A stretch of 64,000 nt of DNA from Dermatemys mawii (taxonomy: Eukaryota; Chordata; Testudines; Dermatemydidae): positions 15,033,734 to 15,097,733 of the forward strand of contig ML677335.1 of assembly GCA_007922305.1 (NCBI GenBank). Reading direction: 5' to 3'. Positions 1-11,781 of the stretch are shown piece after piece. A program made the translations under genes and the position numbers. The notes below the pieces were generated by a model. It had not been told where the DNA came from, ran no database searches, and saw only the letters and a program-made list of their open reading frames with translations. Numbering within the stretch: the first letter of the stretch is position 1; each line of letters starts with the position of its first letter.

Positions 1-487
1 TAGGCTGACTGTCTTTAGAAGGGCATCTCACAAGAATAAAGCAAGTAAGATTTGCCCCTTTGGGCAAAATTCTATCCTCAATTATCCCCCATCCAATCCT
101 ATTGTCTTTAATGAGACTGCATGAGTCATAAACAAAGGCAGAATTGGGCTTTAGTTTGTAAATTGAGCTGCATTTTGCGTACATAAAGCTTCTTGCTTCG
201 GTTGGGTCAGGCAGCTTAGACATAATGGATAAAAATGCATACTGTTCCCTGAAAAGGAATTATATATATGAATGCTATGGATTTCATACAGCAGCCGATG
301 GAAACCTTTGATGCTTTCTTTACAGACATGAGATTAAATGATTAGTCCTGCAATTGTGGGGTCAAACAAGGTCCTTTTGATAAGAGATCAGGAAGTCTAT
401 GCTGTAAACAGAAAAAAGGTTGAGAGCTTTTACTTAGCCAGTGTCTACTTTGCAAGACACAATTAAAATCTGTTAGGCTCACACATT
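1..487. other. unclassified non-coding stretch
   Basis: AT-rich sequence without an open frame, splice-bounded exon or repeat that I recognise. A short piece near 60-75 resembles the start of a common amniote repeat but is too short to call. Confidence 0.4.
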
Positions 488-560
488 AAGGATCTGATCC
501 AAAAGCCCACTGAAAGTAAAGCAGACTTTCTAATGACTTGAATGGGTTTTGGATCGTGCC
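488..560. repeat. palindromic amniote repeat fragment (aagccca...tgggttttgg type)
   Basis: The piece opens with ggatctgatccaaaagccca and closes with gaatgggttttggatc, so its two ends are roughly reverse complements around a centre near 524. I know this layout as a very common, old interspersed repeat in turtle and bird DNA. Its class (foldback DNA element or SINE) is not clear to me. Confidence 0.55.
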
Positions 561-1364
561 TCATAGAAAAGCATTGTGCAACCTTTGAGGCAGATTATGC
601 AAAAGGCTTGCCCATAAATGAGGTAGAATAAGGAAAATGTTAGGAGGGGAAAGACAGAAAACATGCTGTATGCTGAGCTGAGGCTGACAGAGAATGGAGC
701 GGGGAAGGACTGCAAATAATGTAGCATGGAACATCCCATTAAAAAAAAACCCCAGCACATGGTAAAATATGTTCAAAAGGTAAATGAAAATTTCCCACTG
801 CAGAAATGTGCTTCCCAGGAGAGGAACGCTGAGGTCACAGATGTGCTGTTTATTGCGGCAATAGATCCAGAGACAGCACAGCATGCTTCATTGCAAAAGG
901 AGTCAGCAGTTAACACTGATTGGTACTGGCTGTTTTTAAGGACATAATACTTCTAACAAACTGGATGCAGGACTGAAAACAAACATGATCAGATGGGGAT
1001 ATGTGAAAGAGCTAAAATGGGTAAACCAAAGGTCTTAAAGAAACAGGAACTGCAAGCTTGTTGTAGGAAGTTGAGACACAGCGCACTATGTAGACAAGCC
1101 TCTGTGAAATCACTTAATGGGAAGCAATCTCTGCTGGGTGCAATTCTGGCCTGTGAAATACTGGAGCTATGCAACAGGTTTCACAGCAAAGGATACAAGG
1201 TATGCATTCAAGAATGGCATGATCTGTAAGCAAACCAGGCTGCAGAAGTAGCAATGGTACTGCTCTGCACACAGCTTTCCTGTGGAGTTAAATGTTACCG
1301 TTTACATACAGCGTTCACTTGAAAGACCCAATTTATTCAGTAGTACGGTATATGCCCTGAAATG
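561..1364. other. unclassified non-coding stretch
   Basis: Only short chance frames occur on both strands (73-107 codons). They lack recognisable domains, and I see no repeat family here. Confidence 0.4.
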
Positions 1365-2050
1365 AGTAGCAATACCCAGAAGGTTATTAAAGGAAGAGTA
1401 AACAAACTAAAACCACAAGAAGAGCTCAAAGACTAGGTAAACTCAATGGGGTGTATAACCAAAACACCTTATGGGAAACTCAGAATGTGTATGGATCTCA
1501 AAGTTCTCATTGTGATTCTAATGCAGGAGCAACATCAGTTACTGACAGTGGAAGAAACAACTAGTGAGAGGACCAGGATAAGTATTTTACAGAACTGGAT
1601 GCATCATATGGATCGTGACAGCTTCAAGTAGATGACAAAACTGCTAAGATACATATAGTTCGCACATCCTTTGGCAAGTTCCAACAGTGCTAAATTCATC
1701 TCCAGAAATTTTTCATCACTGGACTATATATTCAGAGGAGTGGGTAGGGACCAAATCTACATTGATAATATGGTTAGTTGGGCAAGACCTCCAAAAGCAT
1801 GATTCCCGAAAGAGAATGTTTTGGAGACAAAACATCAATACTGGCTGAAGTCAGAAGAGAAAGCTGCCAGTTTGCTGAGCAGAAATGTACCTTCTTTGCA
1901 GATATATTAATGGTTGTACTAGTACAGCTAGGCTTGACTATATAAAAGAAGTACAGGAAATGCCAAAAATAGATGATTAAAAACATCCTTTGCTTTCAGT
2001 GTGATAAAATACATGGACATGCTTGTATGTAAGTTGACAGCTCCTGAACG
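1365..2050 (+). pseudogene. Ty3/Gypsy retrotransposon pol remnant (reverse transcriptase region), broken
   Basis: Conceptual translation in several frames recalls the reverse transcriptase of vertebrate Ty3/Gypsy elements. A PYGKLRMCMDLK stretch near 1470-1505 matches the usual N-terminal RT block that precedes the catalytic core. A LDASYG-like block follows near 1590-1612 in another frame. Then comes YIDN at 1758-1769, where active enzymes have YxDD, so the second catalytic aspartate is lost. A later piece near 1945-1980 recalls the region between RT and RNase H. Stops and frameshifts separate the blocks; the first frame ends at a TAG at 1629-1631. No LTRs, gag or integrase were seen. This is an old dead fragment; the Ty3/Gypsy call is an inference from motif order, with other LTR retroelements less likely. 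Confidence 0.75.
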
Positions 2051-3084
2051 TGGTTGTGGGTTTCTTTAATTTTTTTTAATGATTAATTCCTCTGCTTGTA
2101 AATATATATGTGCTTAGGGCATGAGCCAGATGCAACAAAAGTTTATTTATTTATTTTTAAAGAAATCTTTAATGACTACAGAAATGCAGTAAGTTCCATT
2201 GGGGGGTGAAGTCAGAGGGGAAGAAACAGAGAATGACTAGCCTCTCTATAATGGGAAGAACTATTTATTCAGTCATAGACAGACTAGTCAAACACTTCTG
2301 AGTACAATTCTAACAAACACACTATCAAATGGGAAAAAAACAGTATTTTGGTCACATACATAAACAGTCTTGGTCCTTGAGTTTATAATCCAGAACATTA
2401 TGAGTAGAATGGCATGCCTAAATTTTGGCGTGACCCTCAGTCCTACATAATACTGTCAGAGTTTGGTAAGAACCCACAGAGGAATAGCACTCATATTCTC
2501 AAAACCTAAGAGATGAGGGCAACAGCTAATTGCAGGTGACTATAGAAGATGGCACGGGTACAGCCAGAGTCTGATGGTAATCTAGATGATTTTACGGAAC
2601 TGAAGGACATGAAACAGGCACACTATCAAAATACTACAGAACAAGTGTCACAGAATCAAAGAGGTCACGATGCAAGTTTCAATTGACTGAATTCATGACA
2701 CCATATGCTCAAGTGAACATTAACTTTGGACAGTGAATGAATAATACTAAACCTATGAATAATTTAATATAATCCTAAATGTTGTTTCCCAAAAGAAAAA
2801 GGTACTTTGCAATTACAACTACTCTTGAGGTTTTTGTAATGTTGGAAGCTGCAGACAATAAAGGGAAGTGCTGTGTTTTCCATATTCAAAGGCAGAAGAA
2901 AATAAGTACCCATGAGTGCCTGAGAGAACGAAAGCCCAGTGAATTGAGTAGACCAGTTTCCCCACCTGGCAAATGTTTTCAAGGTGTCAACATTTTTTTC
3001 CCCATCCCGAATCAGGATGAAAAGTCAATCTCAAATCTGCATGAACTGAGACTCCAAAAAGTGTTTTGAAGTGGGTCTATCATG
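2051..3084. other. unclassified stretch, A/T-rich at its start
   Basis: A low-complexity T/A run lies around 2065-2165. The rest holds short chance frames on both strands and no repeat that I can name. Confidence 0.35.
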
Positions 3085-3250
3085 ATGTTTGCTTTGACAG
3101 TTTCAAAATGTTGTTTGTTTTTGATTTTACCTTTTTTAAACCATTTTTAAAAATGTTAACTACAATTGTGAAATGTTTCAAATGGGAAAAACAAAACATT
3201 TATTGTTTTATTTCCAGAATTTTTTTCAAATATTTTTCAAACTAGGGAGT
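3085..3250. repeat. A/T-rich degenerate repeat (fcaaaatgttt type)
   Basis: Runs of tttcaaaatg, tttttaaa and gaaatgtttcaaatggg recall an AT-rich element that recurs at 41880-42340 and 46310-46470. The copies share style and short words rather than long identity, so simple low complexity is an alternative. Confidence 0.35.
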
Positions 3251-6200
3251 TTGTTTAAACCAACCCTTCCCCATCAACTATTAATTTACATGAACCAGCA
3301 TTTCCTTACATTAAAAGGTGCAGTACCTCAAACATATAATCATAACAGGTCAGGAACATTTACATAGCAACATATACCACAATCTGTGTTTGTTTCTTAG
3401 GCTTTAGGGTTTGACTGCTGACTAATCACTACAGAATTAATAAGGTAAGTGGCAAACCACCCCTATTCCCCTTGTAAATTTCTAAGTTTCCCCTCATAGA
3501 ACCTCTGTGTGAAAGATGCATGGATTAACACAGCAAACTCACCAGACATCTTAGGTCTTGATTTGATTGATACTTATGTAATAGGTTGCCAGTACTAGTT
3601 CTACAGTACATTAGAGAGAGATGGGAGAGCAGGGGCTAAAAGTCAAGGGTCAACTTCCTAAACCTCACAGAGGATTCAGTGTTTCAGTATGGGAATGGCT
3701 TTGACATACTGTTCTAAACCTCTGAGAGGAATTACAAGGAGAGCCGGAGAATCAAACACATTATGGTCATCCATTACCTGACAGTGACAAGGCAACAGCA
3801 GCCTTAGGGTTCCTGGCAACAAAATCCTTCCAAGCCACCATTTAAGACACCACAGGTAGCTCTCCCTGATCTTGAGATGGGTGCCAGCTGCTGCTTTCTC
3901 TGTCCTCAGCTAGGATGAGTCCTCTCAGCCCACATCCCAAGGAAGCTGCCTAATTGCTCTGACACTGTAGAAGGAAAAGGGAAGCCTTCTCTTGCACTGC
4001 AGCAGTTTTGGTGTGAAAGTGATGTTCATGAAGGCCGAGCACAATAGCTAGGCAACCCTCAAGGGCTTCTTAGAAATCATACAGTAGGAAGTTAACTGCC
4101 CTACAGAAAGTGAGTCTGGTCACTTGCTGGACCTCCCAGATCACCCGTGGAATATTTGGGGAGAGCAGAATGGTGGCAGTGGACTTGCTTGTCTATTCCT
4201 CAAAGACAGAAGTTGAAGCAGCAGCAAGACAAATTAGGGCCCAGAGAGAGAACAGCGAGTCCCTTCTTGAAAATCACACCAGTAATGTGGCTGAGTTTAT
4301 TGAGAGAAACAGGGAGCGGGGGCCAGATGGGATAAAGGCTGGCTGCAGGGAGGATGTTCCACAGATTCACAAGTGTCCCCACTATGCAAACTACCTTTCC
4401 CTCAAGACTGAAAACTTGTTAAACCTCAAATCCTGGCTCTGCTGGAGAATGTCATGGGTGTGTAGTTCTACACAAATATTTCAACCAGCTCTACTTGTTT
4501 ATTTCTATGTTCTAATGTCAATCTCAAGTCCTGGGTATTCCCCTCTCAACCACCCCCCCCCCACCCCCCGGAAATAAATGAGCCCTCAGATTCACCTTCC
4601 TGGAGAAAAACAGAGACTTTTTGGAAAGATATGATATGCCTCATACAAAGGCAAATGAACAGGACTGTCTAGGGTTACATAAGGAGATGGAAGGGATCTG
4701 TTTTCCCTAGTGAAGGTAAGGAGACTTATCATGCAGCTCCTGGGTCTTGAATTCAACTGTCTCATCAGGATATAGGAGACTGAAATAAATTATCCAGATG
4801 TTTGCAGCTCTCTGATAACAAAAAATATAAATATCGGAGTATACAAAATGTGGCTGCTTTAGCACATGCCCCACATATAGCATACAAAGGGAAATGTACA
4901 ACAGGTGCTTGTCTTTCAGGTGACTGGGAGGTCATTCATATGGAGCATCAGTAGCTGCTGTACATTTAAGATAAAGCAAAGTTCCCAATTATTTTTAGGC
5001 TAACTTCCCCTTAAAGAAAACCACCTTCCTGAAATTTCACCAGCCATATCCCATCCTAATGTATTTTTTCTTGGAGTTTGTCTAACATGAGTGCAGTATG
5101 ATGGGTGGAACTGGGGAAAGAGGGATAGATTTCGGGTGGGGAGAGGGAGACACCTAATTAGGTGTAGCACTAGGGACCCAGGAATACATGCCAGTGGAAA
5201 GCTGCTTGCACATAAACTTGAGCCCCAGCATGTAACACCGGACACACAGCATGGCAATTAAATAACCTCTTTTCTAAAATTCTGCTTGCCTGCTGCATCA
5301 CAAATTGCTAATGAACTGACTCATAAAGGAGTCTTATACTATTTAATTTTCTCTGTTAACTTGTTCAAAAATGCTCTGGAGTTGTTTTTTGGAGGGAGAA
5401 AGGAGGGGAACAAAAAGGGGTTCTCATGACTCCTAAATGGCTTGACTTATAAGCTCCAACTTTGTTTTATTGATCTTGCTGAGATAGTTCATTTCTTTAT
5501 TTGTTTATTTAGCGGTGGGCATGGAAGGGTTGTAGAAGCCAATTCCGAAGATACTGTATACTTACTAAAAGGTTTGTGAGGTGATTTATGTATCACAAAT
5601 TAAGATGTGAGAATGGTGTTAACTGAGTGCTTGTTAGAGCAAAGATATAAATAGTTTGCATAGGAAGGTTAGAAGAGGACCCCTGAGGAGAAGAGGAAGC
5701 TGTTGCTCCACCTTCCACCTCCAGCCAAGTAAGGAAAGGGTCAGGAAGCTCCTGCGGCCAAACAAAGAAACAAGTGTAGTTGTCCCCATTAAGAGGGGTC
5801 CCTGAGTGCTGTAGGACACCTCTCTTCTCAGGTATTTATGTCAAGTGTACCAGGACTCAGAGGGAAGTGTTGAAGCTGCTTCAGTTGCTAGGCTCTGTAG
5901 GCTGTAGCACCTCGTTGGCCCCAGTATGGATTCAGTCACATGGCTCAAAGAAGATGTTTGTTCACTATGGCTGGCAGTAAAGGTTGCAAATATCCTAGGC
6001 TCAATGCCGTACACAGTTGCATTGAACAACAGCAGGTGTATTGTCTAGGTTGGCTTCTTAGGGGGTGTCTATAAGATGTTTAGGACTCCTCAGGCCTAGT
6101 ACCCAGGGTGCTCCTTTTAGTCTGCTTCTCTGTGAGAGTTAGAGGTAATTAGGGATCCTGGCAGGAGCCAGAGTCCACTTCTGTGGTACATCTTGCTAAG

Positions 6201-9200
6201 GGCCTTGCTATACTATAATATTGCACAAATACAGCAGCTCCCACCAGCAGGCTGCTGCCCGCCTGCTTCATTAAGTATCTAAATAGGAAGTCAGCTACCC
6301 AGCCCCTAACACACCATATTTCATAGACTAACTGCCCTATCATTTGAGTACCTTTTGTGAAGTGCAGAGTGCCCTCAGCTGCCACTGAAAATAATATTAG
6401 AAGACTTTGGGACTCCTAATTGCAGGTATAAAGCATTTAGATGTCTGACTAGTTGATTTGCACCTCATATTAGCTGGGCCTGCAACTGACTGACTGGGTT
6501 CAAAATTTGAGTTCCTGTCTAAGAATCAAGGCATGTAATGCTCTCTGCATCTGTAAAACCTGTTAATGCACATGATAAAGAATGGAGTGATGGTCTTTGG
6601 CAGCAGCCTCTGAAAATGTAAAGCCTGGTTAATGTAGTGTGAGGAGTTCCCTAGTGGGTCAGACATGTTAATACTTTGTCTGTGCACATCTGAGGGGCAA
6701 AGCATGTTTCAGTAAATGCAGTGTAAACTAGAATAGATAAACTGGATCAAACCCTTTCCTTTATAATGGATTAAAAATGTCTGGTTAAGGACATGCCATC
6801 TCCTCTTTTCCTACATCACGATGGGGGATATGGAATAGGGCCTATCAGGGCCTCTGCACCATCCCATAATCCTCTTCTCTGCCTTTTTGGTTTGTTTTAC
6901 ATGTGGTTGCAGATCTTTGGTGGGGGAAAGAGGGAGGCCTGGCAGGATGGTCATATTCCAAACTCAAGGTCTCTTTCTTGAGAACAACCACGTGAGCTCC
7001 TATACTTTCCATGTTTTATCTATAAGTGGTGACCTTGCAAACCCATTCTCCTTACCCAGATTTACAGAGGACAACTGACTTGCCTTCTGTCTTTTTTTTC
7101 AGGGCTGTCCAACGAGCCTGCTACTCTCTCCCATTGAGGGAGACTCATCTAGGGATGGGTGGCTGGCTCCATCTTTCTAGAGCAAAATGTCTCATTAACG
7201 TATCTCCAATGGGTCCTATTACGCTGAAATTTAAGAGGCACCAGAGGGAGAAATTCTTTTCTCTAACCCTGCAACTGCAAGAACCTCCAATCTTATGGGA
7301 ATGGATGAAGAGAGGATCTTAGAAACAAAACCTGGTAAAAAAATAAGTAAGTTTTTAATAGTGCAACTGTAGAAATGCTTTGGTATTAGCAAGCTGACAG
7401 CTTTACTAAGAAGGGGAAAATCCTGGTTTATGTCCTTAAACTGCTTAAGCATTTTCTAGAATCCACAAACTATCTTGACATCACACTCCAGCTAAATAAA
7501 AACAAAAAATAACCTACAGTCCTCATTAGTTTACTTAATAGTCTGGGGATGGTGCTATTATGCTAATTTTTATTAGTGACTATCACTGCTGAATGTGATT
7601 AATCTAATCCTAGCTGTAGTCCAGTTATTTTACTATTTGAGAATGTTTATTAGATTATTTTTTAATCTTTAGTACAGAGGGAAACTGAACTCTTCCATTC
7701 TTAGCAGTTGGGGTATTGATTTACATTTTATATGATTGACTTCTTTAGTGACCCTTCCCTAGGAATAAAAACTATTTTAGTGCTTCATCAGTAATACATT
7801 AAAATCCATTTTTTTTTTTTTAGGAGCATTTGGATCACTGCATGTCAAGTGACAAACACTTCTTATCTCATCAAAGATTCTTATCGCCTGTACCTGCTAG
7901 TGAGTTAAGAAACAGGTCATGAACTTGAATTGAAGTAAACCTAATAAGGTCAAAATAACAACGTAAAAAACGTTTTCATGCTGCAGTAGTTTTATAGAGT
8001 TGAGCACGTAGAAATACAATAAGGAAGAAGTGGAGAAACTAACAAATGTGTCGCTTTTGCTGTTGAAACTTTAATCATCATAAGAAGGAGAGCAGTGACC
8101 ACAGTCCTAGTTTCTCATGCTGTGTGGCTATGGTGAACATTCACATACAAGCAGGCTGAGCATTGGGGAAAGGAAAGAGACTGCAACAGGAATCTTAAAG
8201 GTGGTGTTATTAAAGAAATCCCTTTCTAACAGATCAGGAATGCAGATGACAATGCATTTTTTGTTTTTTGGGACAATAAACTACCCAACCCTTTGTAAAA
8301 ATTTTCCTTCTCTTCGCGTGATAAAAGAATCCCACAGCAAAATAAGAAAATAGAATTGTAATGCAGGGAGCTCAGTGAATTCTGTGTGCACTGTTAAAAA
8401 AAAGTCACTATCTGTGAACTCCCAGCCCTGAAGCATTTGAAATAAGATAGGAAGCTTCAGTCTTGTCACAAATCCTGCTACGACTTGTCCTGGGGAAGCC
8501 TTCATAATGGGGTCAGGTAAAGTTCAATGAACTACCACACCAGCACTATTTCAGAAATTCTAAGGTGCTCTTTCCACTGATTTCCCCCCTCTCTCTGCCT
8601 GTTATTAAACTGGTAGTTTTTACAACATCAATAAAGAACTTTCCTACCCAATTGCCCCAGACAAAGGCCTGAAAGCTAGGTTTAAACTATGAAAACTTTG
8701 TGTTAGGTTCATTTAGGTTGTTTTGCTGTGTCAAATACTCACTTGAGTTCAAAAGTTCAGTTGAACCATGAACTTTGTCATTTCACAGCAGGCAGTTCTA
8801 CAAATATAACCCAAAAGTGAAATACCATACAATATTTAGGATACACTTGTTTTGTATGGAATATACGTGGAGCTCTGTTTTCTGTTTTTATTTCATTAAA
8901 AAAACTTTAACATATCAAAAGATGTGGGAGGGGGGAACAAACACAATTAAACCAAATAATTCCTTGATCCCTGACCTTTTAGGCTTTCAGACCAACACAT
9001 ATTCAGCGACTAATCATTAGTGCACAAGTTAAACCCAGCTAATCTTTTTAATAAATTGTGAAGTCTTCTGTCTCATGGTTTCAGTGATGGCTTTTCTGTC
9101 TGTCTGGAACAGTGCAGAATATCAAAACAAATGGGTCATGGCTTTATATATTTGTTTAAAGTTTGAATTTATGTCCTCTCGTGATGCAGTCTTGAGTTGA

Positions 9201-9517
9201 GTAGGTTATACAAGCGTATTTGGAGCATACGATGATTAGGAATGAAAATATATTGATGCAGTTTTCATCTACTAACTGGATAATAAATAATAAAAATGTG
9301 AGGACAAAGGCAGTTTGTGAAATGATGTTTTTAAAATGTTGACATTTACCAGTCTCAAACGCAAACAAACAAAATGATTTTGTTAGGTACAATGCAACTA
9401 CTTTTTGCTATGCATAAACTCCTCCCAGCAGTATTGACAATGCTTTGTATCAGGAATAAGTAGTATTTGCCTCCCTCTTTTAAACTGTGACTCTGAGACA
9501 GCATGTGTACATGACAG
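3251..9517. other. long unclassified non-coding stretch
   Basis: No gene or repeat is recognised over about 6.3 kb. Points of note are a C-rich tract at 4550-4569 and the longest gap-free open frame of the window (4110-4577, plus, 155 codons). That frame runs into the C tract, has no domain and was judged a chance frame. A T-tract followed by tag at 7810-7823 looks like a splice acceptor but has no good partner. Confidence 0.35.
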
Positions 9518-9781
9518 GATTGTCAACCCCAAGCATTCAATAATCTTGGGTTACTCAAAAAACATGAGAGGCTAAAAATCAGGATTTTTTTTAAATAATA
9601 CATTTTAGGGTTTTTATTTGCTTTCTTGTTTTTGAGCCCTCAGGGTTCATGTTTTCAAACTTTTTTCCACAGTCATGAGGGCTAGATACTCTCTTTTTTT
9701 GAGATTCTCACATAATCACAGGACTCCAGGAGCAGGGGCTTTAAGAAAAACACCAATAACATGAGACTTGTAATAAAATTG
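9518..9781. mobile_element. truncated TIR-type repeat (caaccccaagcattca family)
   Basis: The left end reads attgtcaaccccaagcattc. The right part carries ggactccaggagcaggggct followed by ctttaagaaaaacaccaa. The same elements, in the same order, occur at 53614-54045, so both are copies of one interspersed family. In this copy the right end stops abruptly at 9781, where hAT transposon sequence begins. Confidence 0.6.
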
Positions 9782-10480
9782 CTGGTGGCATCTGACTCAG
9801 ACCATGCAAATGAACATGTGTTGGTCCACTCTGCTTTGGATTGTTAGCAAGCAGAATCTGTCATCACCCAGGACGCATGTCTTCTGGAATGGTGGTTGAA
9901 ACATGAAGGGACATATGAATCTTCAGCGCATCTGGCATGTAAATATCTTGTGACGCCGACTGCAACAGGGCTGTGCAAATGCCTGTTCTCGCTTTCAGGT
10001 GACATTGTAAACAAGATGTGGGCAGCATTATCTCCTGCAAATTGTAACCAAACTCATTTGTCTGAGCGATTGGCTGAACAAGAAGGACGACTGAGTAGAC
10101 TTGTAGGCTCTAAAGTTTTACATCGTTTTGGTTTTGAGTGCAGTTATACAATGACAAAAAATCAACATTTGTAAGTTGCACTTTCACAATAAAGGGATTG
10201 CATTACAGTACTTGTAGGTGGTGCATTGAAAAACAGAATTTCTTTTGTTTATCATTTTTAGAGTGCAAATATTAGTAATCTAAAATAATAAATTGAACAT
10301 TGTACACTTTGTATTCTCTGTTCTAATAGAATCTGTATATTTGAAAATGTAGAAAAACATCCAAAAATATTTAATACATTTCAAGTGGTATTCTATTGTT
10401 TAACAATGTGATTAATCACAGTTAATTTTTTGTATTTAATCGCATGAGTTAACTGTGACTAATCAACAGTCCTAATAAAA
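9782..10480 (+). pseudogene. hAT-family DNA transposon, 3' half with decayed transposase C-terminus
   Basis: Translation of 9782-10174 recalls the C-terminal dimerisation region (hATC) of turtle and other vertebrate hAT transposases. It has an EWWLKHEGTYES block near 9884-9925, then a LxTPT...LFSLSGDIVNK block near 9950-10015, where intact enzymes have the LATP..ER.FS signature. The arginine of that signature is lost here. An in-frame TAG at 9845-9847 and a stop at 10172 break the frame. The non-coding 3' part follows and ends in repeated gattaatcacagttaa-like words near 10410-10475, which I take as the terminal inverted-repeat region. Everything upstream (zinc-finger BED and catalytic core) is missing; the fragment starts flush against another repeat at 9781. 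It is a dead element and cannot make a transposase. Confidence 0.8.
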
Positions 10481-10739
10481 ATGTTTAAAAACAATTTTAT
10501 GAAGGGGTAAGGGTGGAAAATTTGCACAGTTTTTGCCAAACTGGTTCACCCATTACTAATTCAGGGTGTGTTCCTGGCACCCAAACACTCTTTACATAGC
10601 CACACAGGCTGTTAAGTCTTTCAACTTGTAAAATGCAGTTTTTAACTTAAAGAAAAAGTCCCACATTCTCTCTTTTTGATGAAAATTAAATTAAATAATT
10701 AATCTGGAGACTGACACAGAAGCAGAACTTAACCTATCT

Positions 10740-10950
10740 TCCCAGGGAGTTAGATAGATTCATGGAAGATAGGTCCATCAATGGCTATTAGCCAGGATGG
10801 GCCGGAATGGCGTCCCTAGCCTCTGTTTGCCAGATGGCATGGATCACTTGAGGATCACCTGTCTCTTCATTCTCTTTGGGGCATCCTCTCAGAGGACAGG
10901 ATACTGGGCCTTATGGACCTTTGGTCTGAGCCAGTATGGCCATTCTTATG
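10740..10950 (+). mobile_element. CR1 LINE, 3' UTR end (ttcttatg-tailed subfamily)
   Basis: The run contains gatagattcatggaagatag, ggctattagccaggatggg and, before the end, gacctttggtctgagccag, then closes with cattcttatg. This order is the 3' untranslated end of the turtle CR1 subfamily, in sense orientation. The antisense copy at 19968-20602 starts with the reverse complement of the same end. It is 5'-truncated, as most CR1 copies are. Confidence 0.85.
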
Positions 10951-11487
10951 AGTCAATTTGAGGAGCTAAAACTGCAGTGGATGCCTACCAAAGAAAGCAC
11001 ATGTACTATGGTCTCTGGAATAGATAGCAAGTACAAGGATGTCATGGTCCTCTGCCCATTGAGGAGTTTGACTAACAGAGTACTGCTAGGAACAGAGAGT
11101 GCTTCCAGAAGCCAGCAGTGAGCTAGATAAATCACATCCTACCAAGGGGCAATGAAGTCAGGGAATGGCAGAGCTCTGCCAGCTTGTGTAAAAACTAACC
11201 ATAACAATCATTTCTATTTCTTCATCGATCCAGTGGAACCATCAAGAGAACCCACGCCACCAGCACTGTGGTATTTTTTCCATTAGATGACACCTGCCAA
11301 GTGTTTGCATTTTAAGTTGCATTGCAGTCAAACAGACGTGGTTAAATAATAAGGCACCTTGGTCTTACAGCATTGTTTGAAAGGGTGACTATAAGTAGAC
11401 TAATGATAAACACAATGAAAAAGGGTGAGAGGAGTATTGAGTTATAACAGTTAATTCTAATATTAATATTAGAAGGGTAATTAAATC

Positions 11488-11781
11488 TCATCCCTCATGC
11501 TTAAACCAATCTCTTTTAGAGAGCAGGATGAGCCCTAATGTTGGGGACAGATTATCCCACATCAGCCTAATAGGCGGTTCTTACACCTTCCTCTGCATAT
11601 TTGGTTCCATGCAGTGTAGTTGTAGCTGTGCCAGTCCCATGGCTGAAAGTTTGTCTCTCTCACCCACAGAAGTTGGTTCACCTTGTCTCTCTAATATCTG
11701 GTTCCAGCCACTGACAAAGATAGGATATTGGACTGATAGCCCTTGAGTCTGACCCACACTGGCAAGTCATACATTCCTATC
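11488..11781 (+). mobile_element. CR1 LINE 3' end, split by a small insertion
   Basis: The left half (11488-11609) runs through catgcttaaaccaatctctt, then ggggacagattatcccacat, then caccttcctctgcat. The right half (11694-11781) continues with ccactgacaaagataggata, ttggactgatagccc, then gtctgacccacactggcaag and ends near attccta. Joined across 11610-11693 the two halves give the normal CR1 3' UTR order, so the middle is a later insertion. The duplicated target is described with that insertion. Confidence 0.8.
11610..11693. mobile_element. 84-bp Penelope-like foldback insertion inside CR1
   Basis: The insertion is flanked by 13-bp direct repeats, atatttggttcca at 11597-11609 and atatctggttcca at 11694-11706 (12 of 13 identical). 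Such a target-site duplication (TSD) shows that this was a mobile insertion. It begins with gcagtgtagttgtagctgtg, the antisense of a PLE terminal repeat, then switches at about 11643 to sense sequence (agtttgtctctctcac through accttgtctctcta). The sense arm lacks the final block that would pair with the first 30 bases. The same plan (full antisense head, inversion, shortened sense arm) is found at 17585-17771 and 38867-39098 in a related family. Confidence 0.7.

Noticed and set aside
4110..4577. 155-codon plus-strand frame, the longest without N
   Set aside because: No recognised domain, no splice sites or promoter, and it ends by running into a C tract. Long chance frames of this size are expected in 64 kb.
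7824..7915. 92-bp possible exon after a long T tract (ttttag at 7818-7823)
   Set aside because: The donor (cag|gtcatg) is weak, the length is not a multiple of three, and a T tract beside tag is common by chance in AT-rich DNA.
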